DNA of 64,000 nt from Variovorax sp. YR216 (lineage in GTDB: Bacteria > Pseudomonadota > Gammaproteobacteria > Burkholderiales > Burkholderiaceae_C): positions 930,001 through 994,000 of the forward strand of contig NZ_FNRO01000001.1 in NCBI RefSeq assembly GCF_900107745.1. Reading direction: 5' to 3'. The translations under genes and the position numbers were made by a program. Below are positions 25,284-34,745 of the stretch, one piece after another (position 1 is the stretch's first letter; each line of letters opens with the position of its first letter). The notes under the pieces were generated by a model, which worked only from the letters and a program-made list of their open reading frames with translations, ran no database searches and was not told where the DNA came from.

Positions 25284-25748
25284 TTGGCTTCGACCCTGGC
25301 GGCCTACGAAGAGCGCCTGGCGCAGTCCGGCGCGCTGAGGTTTGCTTTTGCCCACGCCTGCGTCGAGCGGGTTCGCCACCTGCTTGAGGAAGAACCTGTG
25401 ATTCGATGCCTCGACACACTTGCCGCCTACGTCACGGGTCGGGCCGACGGAACCGCGCTTGATCGCGCCGCATCCGACGCAGCCGCGCTGGCCAATCGGC
25501 ACCAGGGCTCCCGTTCACTGGATGGCGTCGGCCATGCGGCGGTGTCTGCAAGCTATGCAGTGGCCAACGCCCTGGCCGGCCGTGCGGTTCAGGCTGCCGA
25601 CTACGCGGCCTATGCGATCGTGTACGGAGAAGGCGGCTATGGCGCCGTCTGCGAGCCGGAATCGTTTGTGCCGGAGAGGTCCTGGCAGCTCGCGACGCTG
25701 GAGCGGCTGGCGAGCGCTCAGGAGAATCGAAGTGATCAAGGCGAATGA
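25284..25748 (+). CDS. hypothetical helical protein
   Basis: The 154-residue protein starts at TTG (MASTLAAYEERLAQSG). It is alanine-rich and almost wholly helical, with GHAAVSASYAVANALAGRAVQAADYAAYAI in the middle and a tryptophan-containing C-terminal helix (RSWQLATLERL). The Ala-rich central repeats are vaguely like Imm5-type immunity proteins, but no toxin gene is nearby and I do not assign the family. No ribosome-binding site is obvious, so translation may depend on coupling to the NIPSNAP gene 15 bases upstream. Confidence 0.6.
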   Translation: MASTLAAYEERLAQSGALRFAFAHACVERVRHLLEEEPVIRCLDTLAAYVTGRADGTALDRAASDAAALANRHQGSRSLDGVGHAAVSASYAVANALAGRAVQAADYAAYAIVYGEGGYGAVCEPESFVPERSWQLATLERLASAQENRSDQGE

Positions 25749-25802
25749 GTCCGCCGACCCCGCGATGCGCTGCCGGCGGCGGATCACTCGCTGAAAGCGA
25801 AG

Positions 25803-27125
25803 CTACTGGAACGAAAGCTGTGTCGCCAACAGCACGCCGCCCACCACTTGCGAGCCCTGCACCGACACCTTGACGCCATTGGCCAGTTGTCCGGTGCCGA
25901 CGATGGTGGCCGCACTCGCATCGACCCGCTGGCCCTTGACCGTCATGTCCGCCAGCGAGTTGAAGTTGGTGATCGGCCCGATCAGGCTGAACGACGGCAG
26001 CGCGCCACCCCCGGGGATATGCCGGATCTTGAGCTTGGTTGCCACCAGCACGCCCGCGTCGGAAAGCGTGCCGCTGGCGACCACCGTGACGCCGTTGCCC
26101 AGGTTTTGCGCCTGCCCGCCGGTGACCTGCGCGGCCGAGGCGTCGATGGGCGTACCCATCAGGCTGAAGCTCGCTGTCGACGCAAAGCTGCGGATCACAC
26201 CTTCGAGCTGGACCGGCGCGCCCTTCACGCTGGAGAGGGCGTACCAGCCCTCGACCTGGCTCGCGTCCAGGCGGCCTGCCGCGGGCGGCAGGGCGCTGGA
26301 CACGCGCACGATGCGGCCATTGGCGAGCCCGCCCGCCGGCAAGGTGGCGACGCGGTAGTCGACCACGAGGCTGCCGAGCTGGAAGGTGCTGCTGCCGACG
26401 TCGAGCTGCGATACCTCGCCCGTGACCACCGGCGTCGCGGCAACGGCCTGGGACTCGATGCGCGTGGCGCGCAGCGAGCCGGGACCGATCGGCAGCGCCC
26501 ACACTTGCACCTGCATGCCCGCCGAGAGGGCCGGCAGGCCGGCAAGGTCGGCCCAGGCCGTATTGGCGTCCACGCTGACCGTGCTGCCGAGCATCTGGAA
26601 ACTGCTTGCGGCGACATCGACCGAATCCACCGCGCCGCGCATCTGAGCCATCGAGGTCACCTGCCGCGCGGTGCCGCTCGTGAAGGCCGCATCCACCGGG
26701 CCGGTGACCACGACGGTCGTGCCGATCTGCAACTGCGTCGTATCGCGCAGGTCGAGTTGCGCCTGGTCGGTGTCGTAGCGCAGGTCGCCCACGAAGATGC
26801 TGCCGATGCCGTCCACGCTGCCCACGCTGGTCCCGGCGTCGGCGGTGCTCACGCCGGTGCCGCCCGAGCCCACGCCGGAATCGCCATTGCCGTTGGCCGC
26901 CGTGCTCGTCGAGCCGTCGCCGCCGCTGGAAGAGGTGCTCGTGGAACCGTCCCCTGCGGGGGAGCCGTCGGCGCTGTATCCCGAACCGGCCGCGCCGTTG
27001 CTGCTGATGCCGGAACCGCCCGCATCGGAAACGCCGCCCGGGGAGCTGCTGCCGCCGCCGCAGGAAAGAAGAAGCGCCAGCGAAACCGGCAGGAGGCCCA
27101 GGCGCAAAAGCTTGTTGATGATCAT
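25803..27125 (-). CDS. DUF5666-domain lipoprotein
   Basis: The 440-residue protein carries a lipoprotein signal (LALLLSC, Cys at about residue 22), a long Gly/Ser/Thr low-complexity linker (residues 23-105), then about four beta-rich DUF5666 repeats. These recur as VDGIGSIFVGDLRYDT, MRGAVDSVDVAASSFQMLGSTVSVDANTAW, VTGEVSQLDVGSSTFQLGSLVVD, LEGVIRSFASTASFSLMGTPIDAS and SLIGPITNFNSLADMTVKGQRVDAS. It is therefore an envelope protein of unknown function. Its ATG overlaps the stop of the DUF6502 gene (ATGA), which indicates coupling. Confidence 0.9.
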   Translation of the reverse strand: MIINKLLRLGLLPVSLALLLSCGGGSSSPGGVSDAGGSGISSNGAAGSGYSADGSPAGDGSTSTSSSGGDGSTSTAANGNGDSGVGSGGTGVSTADAGTSVGSVDGIGSIFVGDLRYDTDQAQLDLRDTTQLQIGTTVVVTGPVDAAFTSGTARQVTSMAQMRGAVDSVDVAASSFQMLGSTVSVDANTAWADLAGLPALSAGMQVQVWALPIGPGSLRATRIESQAVAATPVVTGEVSQLDVGSSTFQLGSLVVDYRVATLPAGGLANGRIVRVSSALPPAAGRLDASQVEGWYALSSVKGAPVQLEGVIRSFASTASFSLMGTPIDASAAQVTGGQAQNLGNGVTVVASGTLSDAGVLVATKLKIRHIPGGGALPSFSLIGPITNFNSLADMTVKGQRVDASAATIVGTGQLANGVKVSVQGSQVVGGVLLATQLSFQ

Positions 27126-27940
27126 CGTGGGGACGGTTCGCCGGCACTCGCGCCGGCGTCCTCGAAATAGGTGTAGATGCCCACGCGGATGCGACCGGGA
27201 GCGGCGCCGTCAGCGGCCTTGACCGCGCGGGACATGTGGTCGGTCAGCTCGTGGTGCAGCGCCGCCCAGCGCTGGCGCACCAACGCCTGGATGGCCTCGC
27301 AATCCTCCAGCGACAGACCCTTGGCGAACACGGCGCGCTCGAGCATCGGCGCCCGCTCACCGGTCACGTTGGACACCGCGGCTTGCAGATGGTCGCGGGC
27401 GTTGTCGCCCAGGAAGGCCAGCATGGAGCGCAGGTCTGCCTGCGGCACGAATGCCTCGGCCGTCAGTTCGGCATGGCCATCGGCTTCGTTCACCAGCTTG
27501 AGGCGCACCAGTTCGTCGAGGATCGATCGGTGATGCCAGTTGCCGCGGCCGGCCGCGCGCGCCAGCGTCTCGAAGCTCATCGCATCCGAGTCGGCGACCA
27601 CCGGCAGGCGGCGAAGCGCCGGGTCGTCGGACTGCATCTGCAGCCAGGACGTGAAAGTCCTGGCCGCGGCGGAGGCATCGGTGCTGGGCAGCAGATCCGC
27701 GGGTTCGCGAACCCTGCTGGTCACCGCCTTGCGGTTCAGGCCCGTCGTGATCGAGAGCTGGCTGATGTTCGGCTCCTGCACGCCCTGGGCACGCCACAGG
27801 CGGTGTGCCTCGTCCAGGAGCAGATCGCGCAAGAGCTCTTCCATCTGTGGATGTTTGAGCCCCATGGCCAACGCGAGCCTGACCACCGGACGCATGATGC
27901 GTGCGCAGGCGGCTTGAGCCCAAGTGAGTCGGCTGTCCAT
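27122..27940 (-). CDS. DUF6502 family protein
   Basis: From ATG 27940 (MDSRLTWAQAACARIMRPVVRLALAMG) the 272-residue protein matches DUF6502: an N-terminal segment with a helix-turn-helix-like stretch (NISQLSITTGLNRKAVTSRVRE) and a conserved C-terminus ending in GRIRVGIYTYFEDA. The N-terminal pattern suggests DNA binding, so it may regulate itself and the overlapping lipoprotein gene; that is inference. The reading frame extends 23 codons upstream, but the shorter start matches the family's beginning. Confidence 0.87.
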   Translation of the reverse strand: MDSRLTWAQAACARIMRPVVRLALAMGLKHPQMEELLRDLLLDEAHRLWRAQGVQEPNISQLSITTGLNRKAVTSRVREPADLLPSTDASAAARTFTSWLQMQSDDPALRRLPVVADSDAMSFETLARAAGRGNWHHRSILDELVRLKLVNEADGHAELTAEAFVPQADLRSMLAFLGDNARDHLQAAVSNVTGERAPMLERAVFAKGLSLEDCEAIQALVRQRWAALHHELTDHMSRAVKAADGAAPGRIRVGIYTYFEDAGASAGEPSPR

Positions 27941-28051
27941 GAAGGTCTGGCGCGTTTCTTTTGACGGGTCCTGTCGATCGGAGGCGTTAATGTAACAAGC
28001 GGGTGACAATAGCCCGTCCGTGATCGCTGTGCTCTCTCCCGTCGCCGACGA

Positions 28052-31000
28052 CTATTTATCGGTGTCCCGATACCAGTACGTCCTCTTTCGCGTGGCCTTG
28101 ATCGGGATCTTCGGCTGGTTGATGCCGATGGGCGAGCGCGAATCGGCGCCACCATCTCCGCTCCCCGCACCGATCACGAACGGCACCTCCTTGACCTTTC
28201 CGTTGATCGTCATGGTCACGAGGCCGAACACCGGAGAGGGTGGTAGCCCGCCGCCGTCGAACACCGTGATGTTCGTTTCGCCGGTGATGAAGTTGATCTG
28301 ATAGCCGCGCGCAATGCCGAGATTGGCCTTGCAGCTGTTGGCACTGGGCGCGCTGGGCTGGTTCGTCCCGAAGTTGACCAGGCCGCCCGCGGTCGTGGGC
28401 GCGTTCACGCCCTTTTCACCCAGGGAGGGAGCGCCGGTCTTAGGGTCCAGACCTTGCAAGGTGTGATAGAAGCCGCTGAGCGACCCGTCATAGTTAGTCG
28501 ACGTCGCGTTGAAAAGAGCCGCCGGCTGCGCATTCGCGGTACTGCTCGTGTCGTCGCGCACGGCCGTCCAGCCGGCTGCGCTCCCGCCCACGTTCGTGTC
28601 CTTGATCATGTAGAAGCGGTTCACGATGTTGTTGGCCTGCTGGCTCAACAGCGGATGCTCGCGATCCCCGGTCACGGCCACGACCGCGTCGAACTTCTTG
28701 GTCAGGACAACATCGGGCGGGAAAAAGAACTTGCGCTTCGTTGTCCCCGTACCACCCAACGCAGCGAGCAGGGTGGTCTGCCACGTACTGGGCCCGTAGC
28801 TCGAAGTCGTCTGGGGCTTCAGGTCCACCCGCCAGATATTTCCACCCAGGTCTGCCGCGTACAGCCGGTCGATGAAGCCATCGAAGTCGCGATCCACCAG
28901 CGTGATATCGGCCGGCATGGCGTAGGTCATGCTTTTGAGTTGGCACGGGTTTCCGCTGCAGGAATCGGTGCTCCCGCCGGACTTGGCGCTCCAGAGCAGC
29001 TTGCCGGTGCTGGCTTCGAGAATGAAGATCCCGCGGCCCACCGTGTCCGTGGCGGGTGGTTCGATGTCCTCGTTGGTGTCGTAGCCGGCGCCGAACACCA
29101 GCACGGGGTACCCCGGGTCCAGCTTTGGATTCCCCGTCGGGTTGCAGGTCACGGGGTTGTAGCTCGGGTTCTGAATGCAACTGAGGATCGCCACCTTCGG
29201 TTGCGACCACGTCTGCCCTAGTTCGGCGAACCCGGCATCCTGGTTCGTATGCTTCCACATGAACTTCGGTGCAGCCGGCGTGCTGACGTCGAGCGCGTAC
29301 AGCACTGAGCCGCCGCGGCGCGCGCCAAGGAAGATGTAGGCCGTGGTGCCGTTCTGATAGACGCTCGGGCTGCCGTCGAAGAAGTAGTCCTTGGACTGCG
29401 GCGTCGGGACGATGCCTGTGGGCGTGGTGGGCATCTTCACGATCGGGCTGTTGTTGTAGAGCCGCTGCAGCTTGGGATAGAACTCCTGCGGAATGAAGCT
29501 CCACAGTTCCCCTCCCGGCGGCACGCCGCCGATCGCGCAGTCCGAAGACACGGTACAGGTGCCCATGGCCAACGGTGCCGCATTCGCGGCGGGCGGCTGG
29601 TTGCCATTGATCGCCCGGAACATGCCGTCGTTGGCGCCATAGAACACGACCACGCCCGTCTGGCCGCCATAGTTGATGACCGCGGGACGCGAATGCAGCA
29701 CGTCGCCATGCACGGACGGCCGGATCGTGATGCCGCCGCCGGGACTTTGCTCGTCGCCGACGTTGTCGCTTCCGCGCACCCAATTGATCAACGCATCGCG
29801 CGTCACACCCTGCGCCGACGCCGTCATGCCCGACGTCGTGTCGGTGCAGGTCGTTGAACTGCCGGGGCTTGTCTGGATGCTGTAGGTGAAGCCGGTGGAA
29901 CTGACACTCAGGACCTTGAAGGTACCCACATAGGCGCTCTCGTTGGCGGCAACCGTGCCTCCGATGTTGATGGTGGTCCCGGCCACGAAGGTCGGCGCCG
30001 TCGCGGTGGTCGCGGTCACGGTCGCCGTGGAATAGGCCGTCGCCGCGCACGAGCCGGCGGTATAGGTCAAGCCGGTGATCGTCAGCGGCGTGGTGCCGCT
30101 ATCGGCGGTGACCGTGGTCCCGGTATCGGGCGATGCCGGGGTGGAGTTGATGTTGAAGCAGAAACTCAGCGGCTTGCTGCCCGATTTGGAACCACCGGTA
30201 CAACCCGTCCCGGTGTTCGTGATCGTCCAGGTCCCGTTGTAGGAACTCACGCCACCCGTCCCGGCCCCACTGATCGTGACCGAGTTGCCGGTCGCGAAGG
30301 TGATGGCCGAGGCGAAGGTGACGGTCACATTCGACACGTTGCTCGAATTGCTCGGGCTACGAACGATGCTGGCGGAGGGGATGGTGTACGACGTGGAACC
30401 CACCGTGGCCTTTCCGCCGCCATCCGGCGTCGCGGGGCCATCGGTGATCGTGTAGGTGAACGTGTTGGTTCCGGTGCTCGTCACCGGGAAGCTGCCGTTG
30501 TAGCGCGAGCCTGCGGCGCCGGCGATGGTGACGGTCGTTCCATTGACGTAGTTGTGTGCCGCGGACGTCGTCGCAGTCACCGTCGTCCCTGCCCGGGTCA
30601 ATGAAGTCACGGAGATGGGCTTGGACGGCACGCTCGCCTTGTAGCTGCCAGTCGCAGGCGCGGGCGGATCGATGGTGATCGGATAGGTGAAGGTGGTGGT
30701 CGTCACCGGCGTGATCGAAAAGGTCCCGTTGAATTCCGGATACTTCGATCCCGCGATCGTGACGGACTGCCCCGCCACGAGCGCCGGGCTTGGCGCGGCC
30801 GCCAGGGTGACGGTCGCGGTGCTGGCGTTGCGCGCGATCGACGAGATCGACATCGCCGGGCCGTTCGTGCCCAGGATCGCGGCCGTGATGTCCGAATTGG
30901 TCGTCGCGAACTGCATCGACGAAAGGGCCGAATTGGCCACACAACTGGCACCACCCGATGCAAGGCAGGTGTAGACGTTGCGCGGTCCGGTCGGATTCGA

Positions 31001-32419
31001 CGTGTAGTTGTCCTTCAGGTTGGCGAGCCTGATCTGCTGGGCCACTCCGCCCTTTTCGACGAACTCCCCGTCCGGCAGATCGAAGGCGGTTCCAGCACCC
31101 TGCGGATGGTTGACCCAGAACCCCCCGGTCCCCGTCGGCGAGGGCGCATCCGGGGAGGACGTCGCGTCCTTGGAGGTCCAGAAGCTGATCGCCGTGGGCG
31201 AAAGGAAGCCCGTGGTGCCCACCGAACTCAAAGCCGAATTGGCCGTCTGGTTGGGTTGATACGGCGGCCTCGAAGCATCGGCGAGAAAGGTCTGGACGGA
31301 CACGGGGTTGCTCGTATCCGCGCCGATCTGGTACTGCTTCAGATTGCCCACCCAACGGGGCGCGCCGCCCGGGTCGGGGCGGAAGGTGCCCATGAACACC
31401 TGGTTGGCATAGGACCCGCCTCCACTCGTCGTGACAGGCAGACTCGCCGACGCGAACACGCTGTTGACGGCCTGCACCTCATTGAAGATCTGGAGCAAAG
31501 CCTGGACCATCGAGTTGTAGTCGCCAGCCACAAAGGCCTTGCCGCCGCCTTGCTTCGCAGTGCTGTTCAGAATCTGGTTGTAGTCGAGCGCGGTGCCGCC
31601 GGCAGCGATCGTGTAAGTCGTGGCGTTCTGCGGATCCGTCGGATCGTTGGTGTTGAAGTTCCCTTGATAGAAGAACCGCGCCCACTCATCAATCCAGGCA
31701 TTGTCGTCGGCCGTGTAGGGTCCGATATTGGCCGTGCTGATCGGCACTTGCTGCGCAGCGGTGGCGCCTGCGGCGGCAAGATCGCTGGCGCTCGTGAAGC
31801 CGGACCCGTTGTCCGGGCGGCCTTGTTTCGATGCCGCGCCGATCAGGATGATGACGGTCTTCTGGCAGGACAGCGTCCCGATGTGAGGCGCGTAGGACGT
31901 CCCAGATCGCGGTCCGACGTTGCCGGTGAGCCATGCCCACGCCTCCTGCATGTCGCCATCAAGCTTGGCATTGCCGGTCGCCTTTGGAATGCCCGCAGCG
32001 ATCACGCTCTGAAAAGCCTGGATGCCACCTGCATCCATCAGCGGCAGGTTGTATGGCGCCGCGCTGGGGTAGTACATCGAGCCCCCCTTATTGGAGCCCG
32101 AACCGCCGCTCATGAGTCCGATATTCAGCTTGGCGAGCAAGGCGGGCTGCGTCCTGATCGCATCGATGGCACCGTAAACCGAGCAATACACCATATCCAA
32201 CAGCGTGGAGTTCGGCAGATTGGGGGCCGATGCGGAAAAGGGGCAACTCGACGTGTAGGCCGCGTCATTGCTCGACGTGTTGTCGACGATGATGAGGATG
32301 TTCGGCGTCGGCCCATTGGGTGTTCCACCATAGATGTCGATGTCATCTGCTCTGGCCGCGAAGCCAGTCAACGCTACCGCGCAGGCCAGCAGCAGTTTGA
32401 CGAAGTGGGAAGATTTCAT
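28052..32419 (-). CDS. pilY1: type IV pilus tip-associated protein PilY1
   Basis: The 1455-residue exported protein starts MKSSHFVKLLLACAVALTGFAARA. The N-terminal part (about 40-370) is a von Willebrand A-like domain with MIDAS-like DNTSS in ILIIVDNTSSND. The C-terminal part from about residue 900 is the PilY1 beta-propeller: HGDVLHSRPAVINYG, YFFDGSPSVY, and a Ca-loop-like VDRDFDGFID followed by LYAADLGGNIWRVDL. Between them, about 520-870, lie four degenerate Ig-like modules with recurring (V/I)TI(A/S)G...(Y)xGx(F/W)xI...FTY. PilY1 acts in pilus assembly and adhesion. It ends the minor pilin operon, as in other pil clusters. Confidence 0.93.
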   Translation of the reverse strand: MKSSHFVKLLLACAVALTGFAARADDIDIYGGTPNGPTPNILIIVDNTSSNDAAYTSSCPFSASAPNLPNSTLLDMVYCSVYGAIDAIRTQPALLAKLNIGLMSGGSGSNKGGSMYYPSAAPYNLPLMDAGGIQAFQSVIAAGIPKATGNAKLDGDMQEAWAWLTGNVGPRSGTSYAPHIGTLSCQKTVIILIGAASKQGRPDNGSGFTSASDLAAAGATAAQQVPISTANIGPYTADDNAWIDEWARFFYQGNFNTNDPTDPQNATTYTIAAGGTALDYNQILNSTAKQGGGKAFVAGDYNSMVQALLQIFNEVQAVNSVFASASLPVTTSGGGSYANQVFMGTFRPDPGGAPRWVGNLKQYQIGADTSNPVSVQTFLADASRPPYQPNQTANSALSSVGTTGFLSPTAISFWTSKDATSSPDAPSPTGTGGFWVNHPQGAGTAFDLPDGEFVEKGGVAQQIRLANLKDNYTSNPTGPRNVYTCLASGGASCVANSALSSMQFATTNSDITAAILGTNGPAMSISSIARNASTATVTLAAAPSPALVAGQSVTIAGSKYPEFNGTFSITPVTTTTFTYPITIDPPAPATGSYKASVPSKPISVTSLTRAGTTVTATTSAAHNYVNGTTVTIAGAAGSRYNGSFPVTSTGTNTFTYTITDGPATPDGGGKATVGSTSYTIPSASIVRSPSNSSNVSNVTVTFASAITFATGNSVTISGAGTGGVSSYNGTWTITNTGTGCTGGSKSGSKPLSFCFNINSTPASPDTGTTVTADSGTTPLTITGLTYTAGSCAATAYSTATVTATTATAPTFVAGTTINIGGTVAANESAYVGTFKVLSVSSTGFTYSIQTSPGSSTTCTDTTSGMTASAQGVTRDALINWVRGSDNVGDEQSPGGGITIRPSVHGDVLHSRPAVINYGGQTGVVVFYGANDGMFRAINGNQPPAANAAPLAMGTCTVSSDCAIGGVPPGGELWSFIPQEFYPKLQRLYNNSPIVKMPTTPTGIVPTPQSKDYFFDGSPSVYQNGTTAYIFLGARRGGSVLYALDVSTPAAPKFMWKHTNQDAGFAELGQTWSQPKVAILSCIQNPSYNPVTCNPTGNPKLDPGYPVLVFGAGYDTNEDIEPPATDTVGRGIFILEASTGKLLWSAKSGGSTDSCSGNPCQLKSMTYAMPADITLVDRDFDGFIDRLYAADLGGNIWRVDLKPQTTSSYGPSTWQTTLLAALGGTGTTKRKFFFPPDVVLTKKFDAVVAVTGDREHPLLSQQANNIVNRFYMIKDTNVGGSAAGWTAVRDDTSSTANAQPAALFNATSTNYDGSLSGFYHTLQGLDPKTGAPSLGEKGVNAPTTAGGLVNFGTNQPSAPSANSCKANLGIARGYQINFITGETNITVFDGGGLPPSPVFGLVTMTINGKVKEVPFVIGAGSGDGGADSRSPIGINQPKIPIKATRKRTYWYRDTDK

Positions 32420-32473
32420 AGCAGATGCTTCCTCGGCATTTGGCAATTTGGAAACTGGGGCAGACGGCTCATA

Positions 32474-33040
32474 TCAGTTGCATGCGCTACCGACCGCGAC
32501 TCGCGTCGCAACGCCCTGGCGCACCGTGACGGCAGGCGTGGCGGAAACAGCGGCATTGGGCGGCGTCGTGCTGGCAGTGATCTCCCAGTTCGAGTTCGCG
32601 CACATCGAATCACCATTGCTCGCGCCGCCGGAGATGCCGGAGTTCTGAACGGAGCCGCTGGCGTAGCAGGGCACATCGGCCGGGTTGCTGGCATCGAGGT
32701 CGGCGGACTTGATCGGACTCACGCTGATGCATGAGGGAAGAGGACTCAGATCGACCGAATAGGTCGAGCCGGTCGTCCCGCTGTTGTTGATGTCGACAGT
32801 GACGGGCGTGGGCGTGGCGAGCGTCGTGAAGTCCGTGCTGATGACCTTCTCGATGGTCTGCTGAGCGGCTGCTTCGGCTTCCTTCTGAACTTGCATGTTG
32901 CCGGCCACCTTCGAATTGACGTTGCTGACCTTGATCGCCGACACGACGATCAGCGTGAGCACCACCAGGAAGATCATCGAGACCAGCAGCGTGGCCCCCG
33001 ATTGCGCGCGTCCCGCCGCGCGATGCCTGATGCGATTCAT
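32474..33040 (-). CDS. pilX: minor pilin PilX
   Basis: The 188-residue protein has a short basic leader and a prepilin-like site QSG|ATLLVSMIFLVVLTLIVVSAIKVS. The usual Glu at mature position 5 is absent (Val), as is common in the PilX N-terminal family. KVAGNMQVQKEAEAAAQQTIEK continues the N-terminal helix. Several C-terminal cysteines may form disulfides. PilX would help prime the pilus together with PilV, PilW, FimT and PilY1. The ATG overlaps the pilW stop by four bases. Confidence 0.88.
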   Translation of the reverse strand: MNRIRHRAAGRAQSGATLLVSMIFLVVLTLIVVSAIKVSNVNSKVAGNMQVQKEAEAAAQQTIEKVISTDFTTLATPTPVTVDINNSGTTGSTYSVDLSPLPSCISVSPIKSADLDASNPADVPCYASGSVQNSGISGGASNGDSMCANSNWEITASTTPPNAAVSATPAVTVRQGVATRVAVGSACN

Positions 33041-34131
33041 GGCGTTTCCCGTTGACCGGCGCCATTGTTCAAGCGCGCGACGGCGCTGTAGACGTGACGC
33101 TTGATTTGATCGTTGAAGGGGCCGACAACCGGATAGGCCTGCCCCATGTTGTAGGTTCTCGTGTCCTTCCAGCCGCCGCTGCTTTCCGTGTTGCGCGCGA
33201 GGACGTGAACCCGCACCGACATCACATTGCCCCAGTTGGTCGCGGGAACAGACCAGTCGTAACCCGCGGTCGGATTGGTGCAGACGGCGGCCGCAACTTC
33301 GGCAACCGGCTGATTCGTCGCTTCGCCGACGGGCGGGTTGGCCGGATTGCTGGTGTAGCAGTCGGGTGAACCGTTGCCGTCCATGTCGACGCCATAGTCG
33401 AACTGCAGGTTCTCGATGCCTTCCACGAGCGGCGTGATGGTGATCGCGCCATTGACGAATTCGGCCATCTTGAGCGTCGGCGTGGTATCGGTGCCGCACA
33501 CGTTGCAGGTGCTGACGAAATAGAGGTGCTGCACGACCTTGCGCACGGGCGCGAGCTTGCTCGACACGCAGTCCTTGGTCATCAGGTTGAAGCTCGACGC
33601 GCTGGCGCCAGCGGCAATGACGAAAGGCTGCGTATCCGTGGCACAGGAGGAAACCTGCAGATAGGTCTCGGTAGCGGTGACGCTCGCCGGCGCGACTGGA
33701 GTCGTATAGGCGCGGGTGACGATCAGCATCGCCGTGTTCGCCATCACATTGCTGATGCAAGTGGGCGTAGCGCTCACACCGTAGAGGGGCAGCGGCAGGG
33801 TCGACGCGGCGGGACGCGTGACAGCCGTGTAGCCAAGATCGGCAATTGTCAAAGGACAGGCGACCGGCACGGCCGAATTGAAAGACGTGCTAGTGGTCTG
33901 GCCGACAAAGCCGGCGAGTTGGAGGTCGTCAGTGAGAAGCTCGATCGCGTAGCGACCGTTCTCGATCTGCCGCGACGACTTGTCCAGTTCCGAGCGCGAG
34001 GTGACGGTCGAAACAATGAGGCTGATCAGCCCGATCATCAGGAACAGGCTCAGCGTGATGGCCACCATCAGCTCGACCAGCGTGAAGCCGCTGCTGTAGC
34101 GTGGCGGCCGCGACCGCTTGTGCATTCTCAT
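33037..34131 (-). CDS. pilW: minor pilin PilW
   Basis: The 364-residue prepilin has a type III leader, SSG|FTLVELMVAITLSLFLMIGLISLIV, with Glu5 intact. The long globular domain has several cysteines and includes IENLQFDYGVDMDGNGSPDCY, typical of PilW. It overlaps pilX by four bases and pilV by four bases, so the operon is tightly coupled. PilW links minor pilins in the tip-priming complex. Confidence 0.92.
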   Translation of the reverse strand: MRMHKRSRPPRYSSGFTLVELMVAITLSLFLMIGLISLIVSTVTSRSELDKSSRQIENGRYAIELLTDDLQLAGFVGQTTSTSFNSAVPVACPLTIADLGYTAVTRPAASTLPLPLYGVSATPTCISNVMANTAMLIVTRAYTTPVAPASVTATETYLQVSSCATDTQPFVIAAGASASSFNLMTKDCVSSKLAPVRKVVQHLYFVSTCNVCGTDTTPTLKMAEFVNGAITITPLVEGIENLQFDYGVDMDGNGSPDCYTSNPANPPVGEATNQPVAEVAAAVCTNPTAGYDWSVPATNWGNVMSVRVHVLARNTESSGGWKDTRTYNMGQAYPVVGPFNDQIKRHVYSAVARLNNGAGQRETP

Positions 34132-34745
34132 GACAATGTTCCGATCCGGACCTTGGTGGTCACGACGCGATGCAGCTTCTCGTTGCCGTAGACACCGCTG
34201 CCGCAGGGGAAGGCGGCCCCGTTGCTCAGCGGCGCCGCGGTTGAAGCCAGGCCCTGCCAGGAGACCGCGATCAGGTAGACGTTGTTCGTCGCATCATCGA
34301 GCGTGATGCAACCGACCGCGCCGATCATGGCGCCGATCTGGAGGTTATTGCCCTTCGCGTCCTTGTCGATTTCGGATTGGCCCTGGATCATGTTGCGCCA
34401 GGCCGCCAGATCCGCCGCGGCCTGGGTCTGCTGCTGGACGTTGCCCGCGGCGCAGGTCGGAATGGTCGAGCTGGTGGAACTCAGTTGAATCCCGGCCGTG
34501 CCGTTCGAATAGCAGCTCGCGACCTTGCGATTCGCGTTCAGCCGCTCGGCCATGTCCTGCACGAGCTGGACAGCCTGGATGCGCTGGTAGGACTCCAGTT
34601 CCGCAAGATTCGCGCGGCTGCTGATGCCCGCGAGCCCCAGCAGGCCGAACAAGAGAATCACGAGCGAGACCAGGATTTCGATCAGCGCGACGCCGCGCTG
34701 CGCCCCCCGCCGACGAAGACGTTGTCTGGTGGTCTTGGCATTCAT
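34128..34745 (-). CDS. pilV: minor pilin PilV
   Basis: The 205-residue protein ([40 protein letters not shown]) has a basic leader, a processing glycine and Glu5. The following helix SYQRIQAVQLVQDMAERLNANR is the PilV signature. It sits between fimT and pilW, sharing one base with the fimT stop (TGATG) and overlapping pilW by four. Confidence 0.92.
   Translation of the reverse strand: MNAKTTRQRLRRRGAQRGVALIEILVSLVILLFGLLGLAGISSRANLAELESYQRIQAVQLVQDMAERLNANRKVASCYSNGTAGIQLSSTSSTIPTCAAGNVQQQTQAAADLAAWRNMIQGQSEIDKDAKGNNLQIGAMIGAVGCITLDDATNNVYLIAVSWQGLASTAAPLSNGAAFPCGSGVYGNEKLHRVVTTKVRIGTLS

Noticed and set aside
25284..25748. Calling the helical protein an Imm5 immunity protein of a toxin system
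   Set aside because: Resemblance is only in alanine-rich helices; no toxin, secretion marker or repeat array is adjacent.
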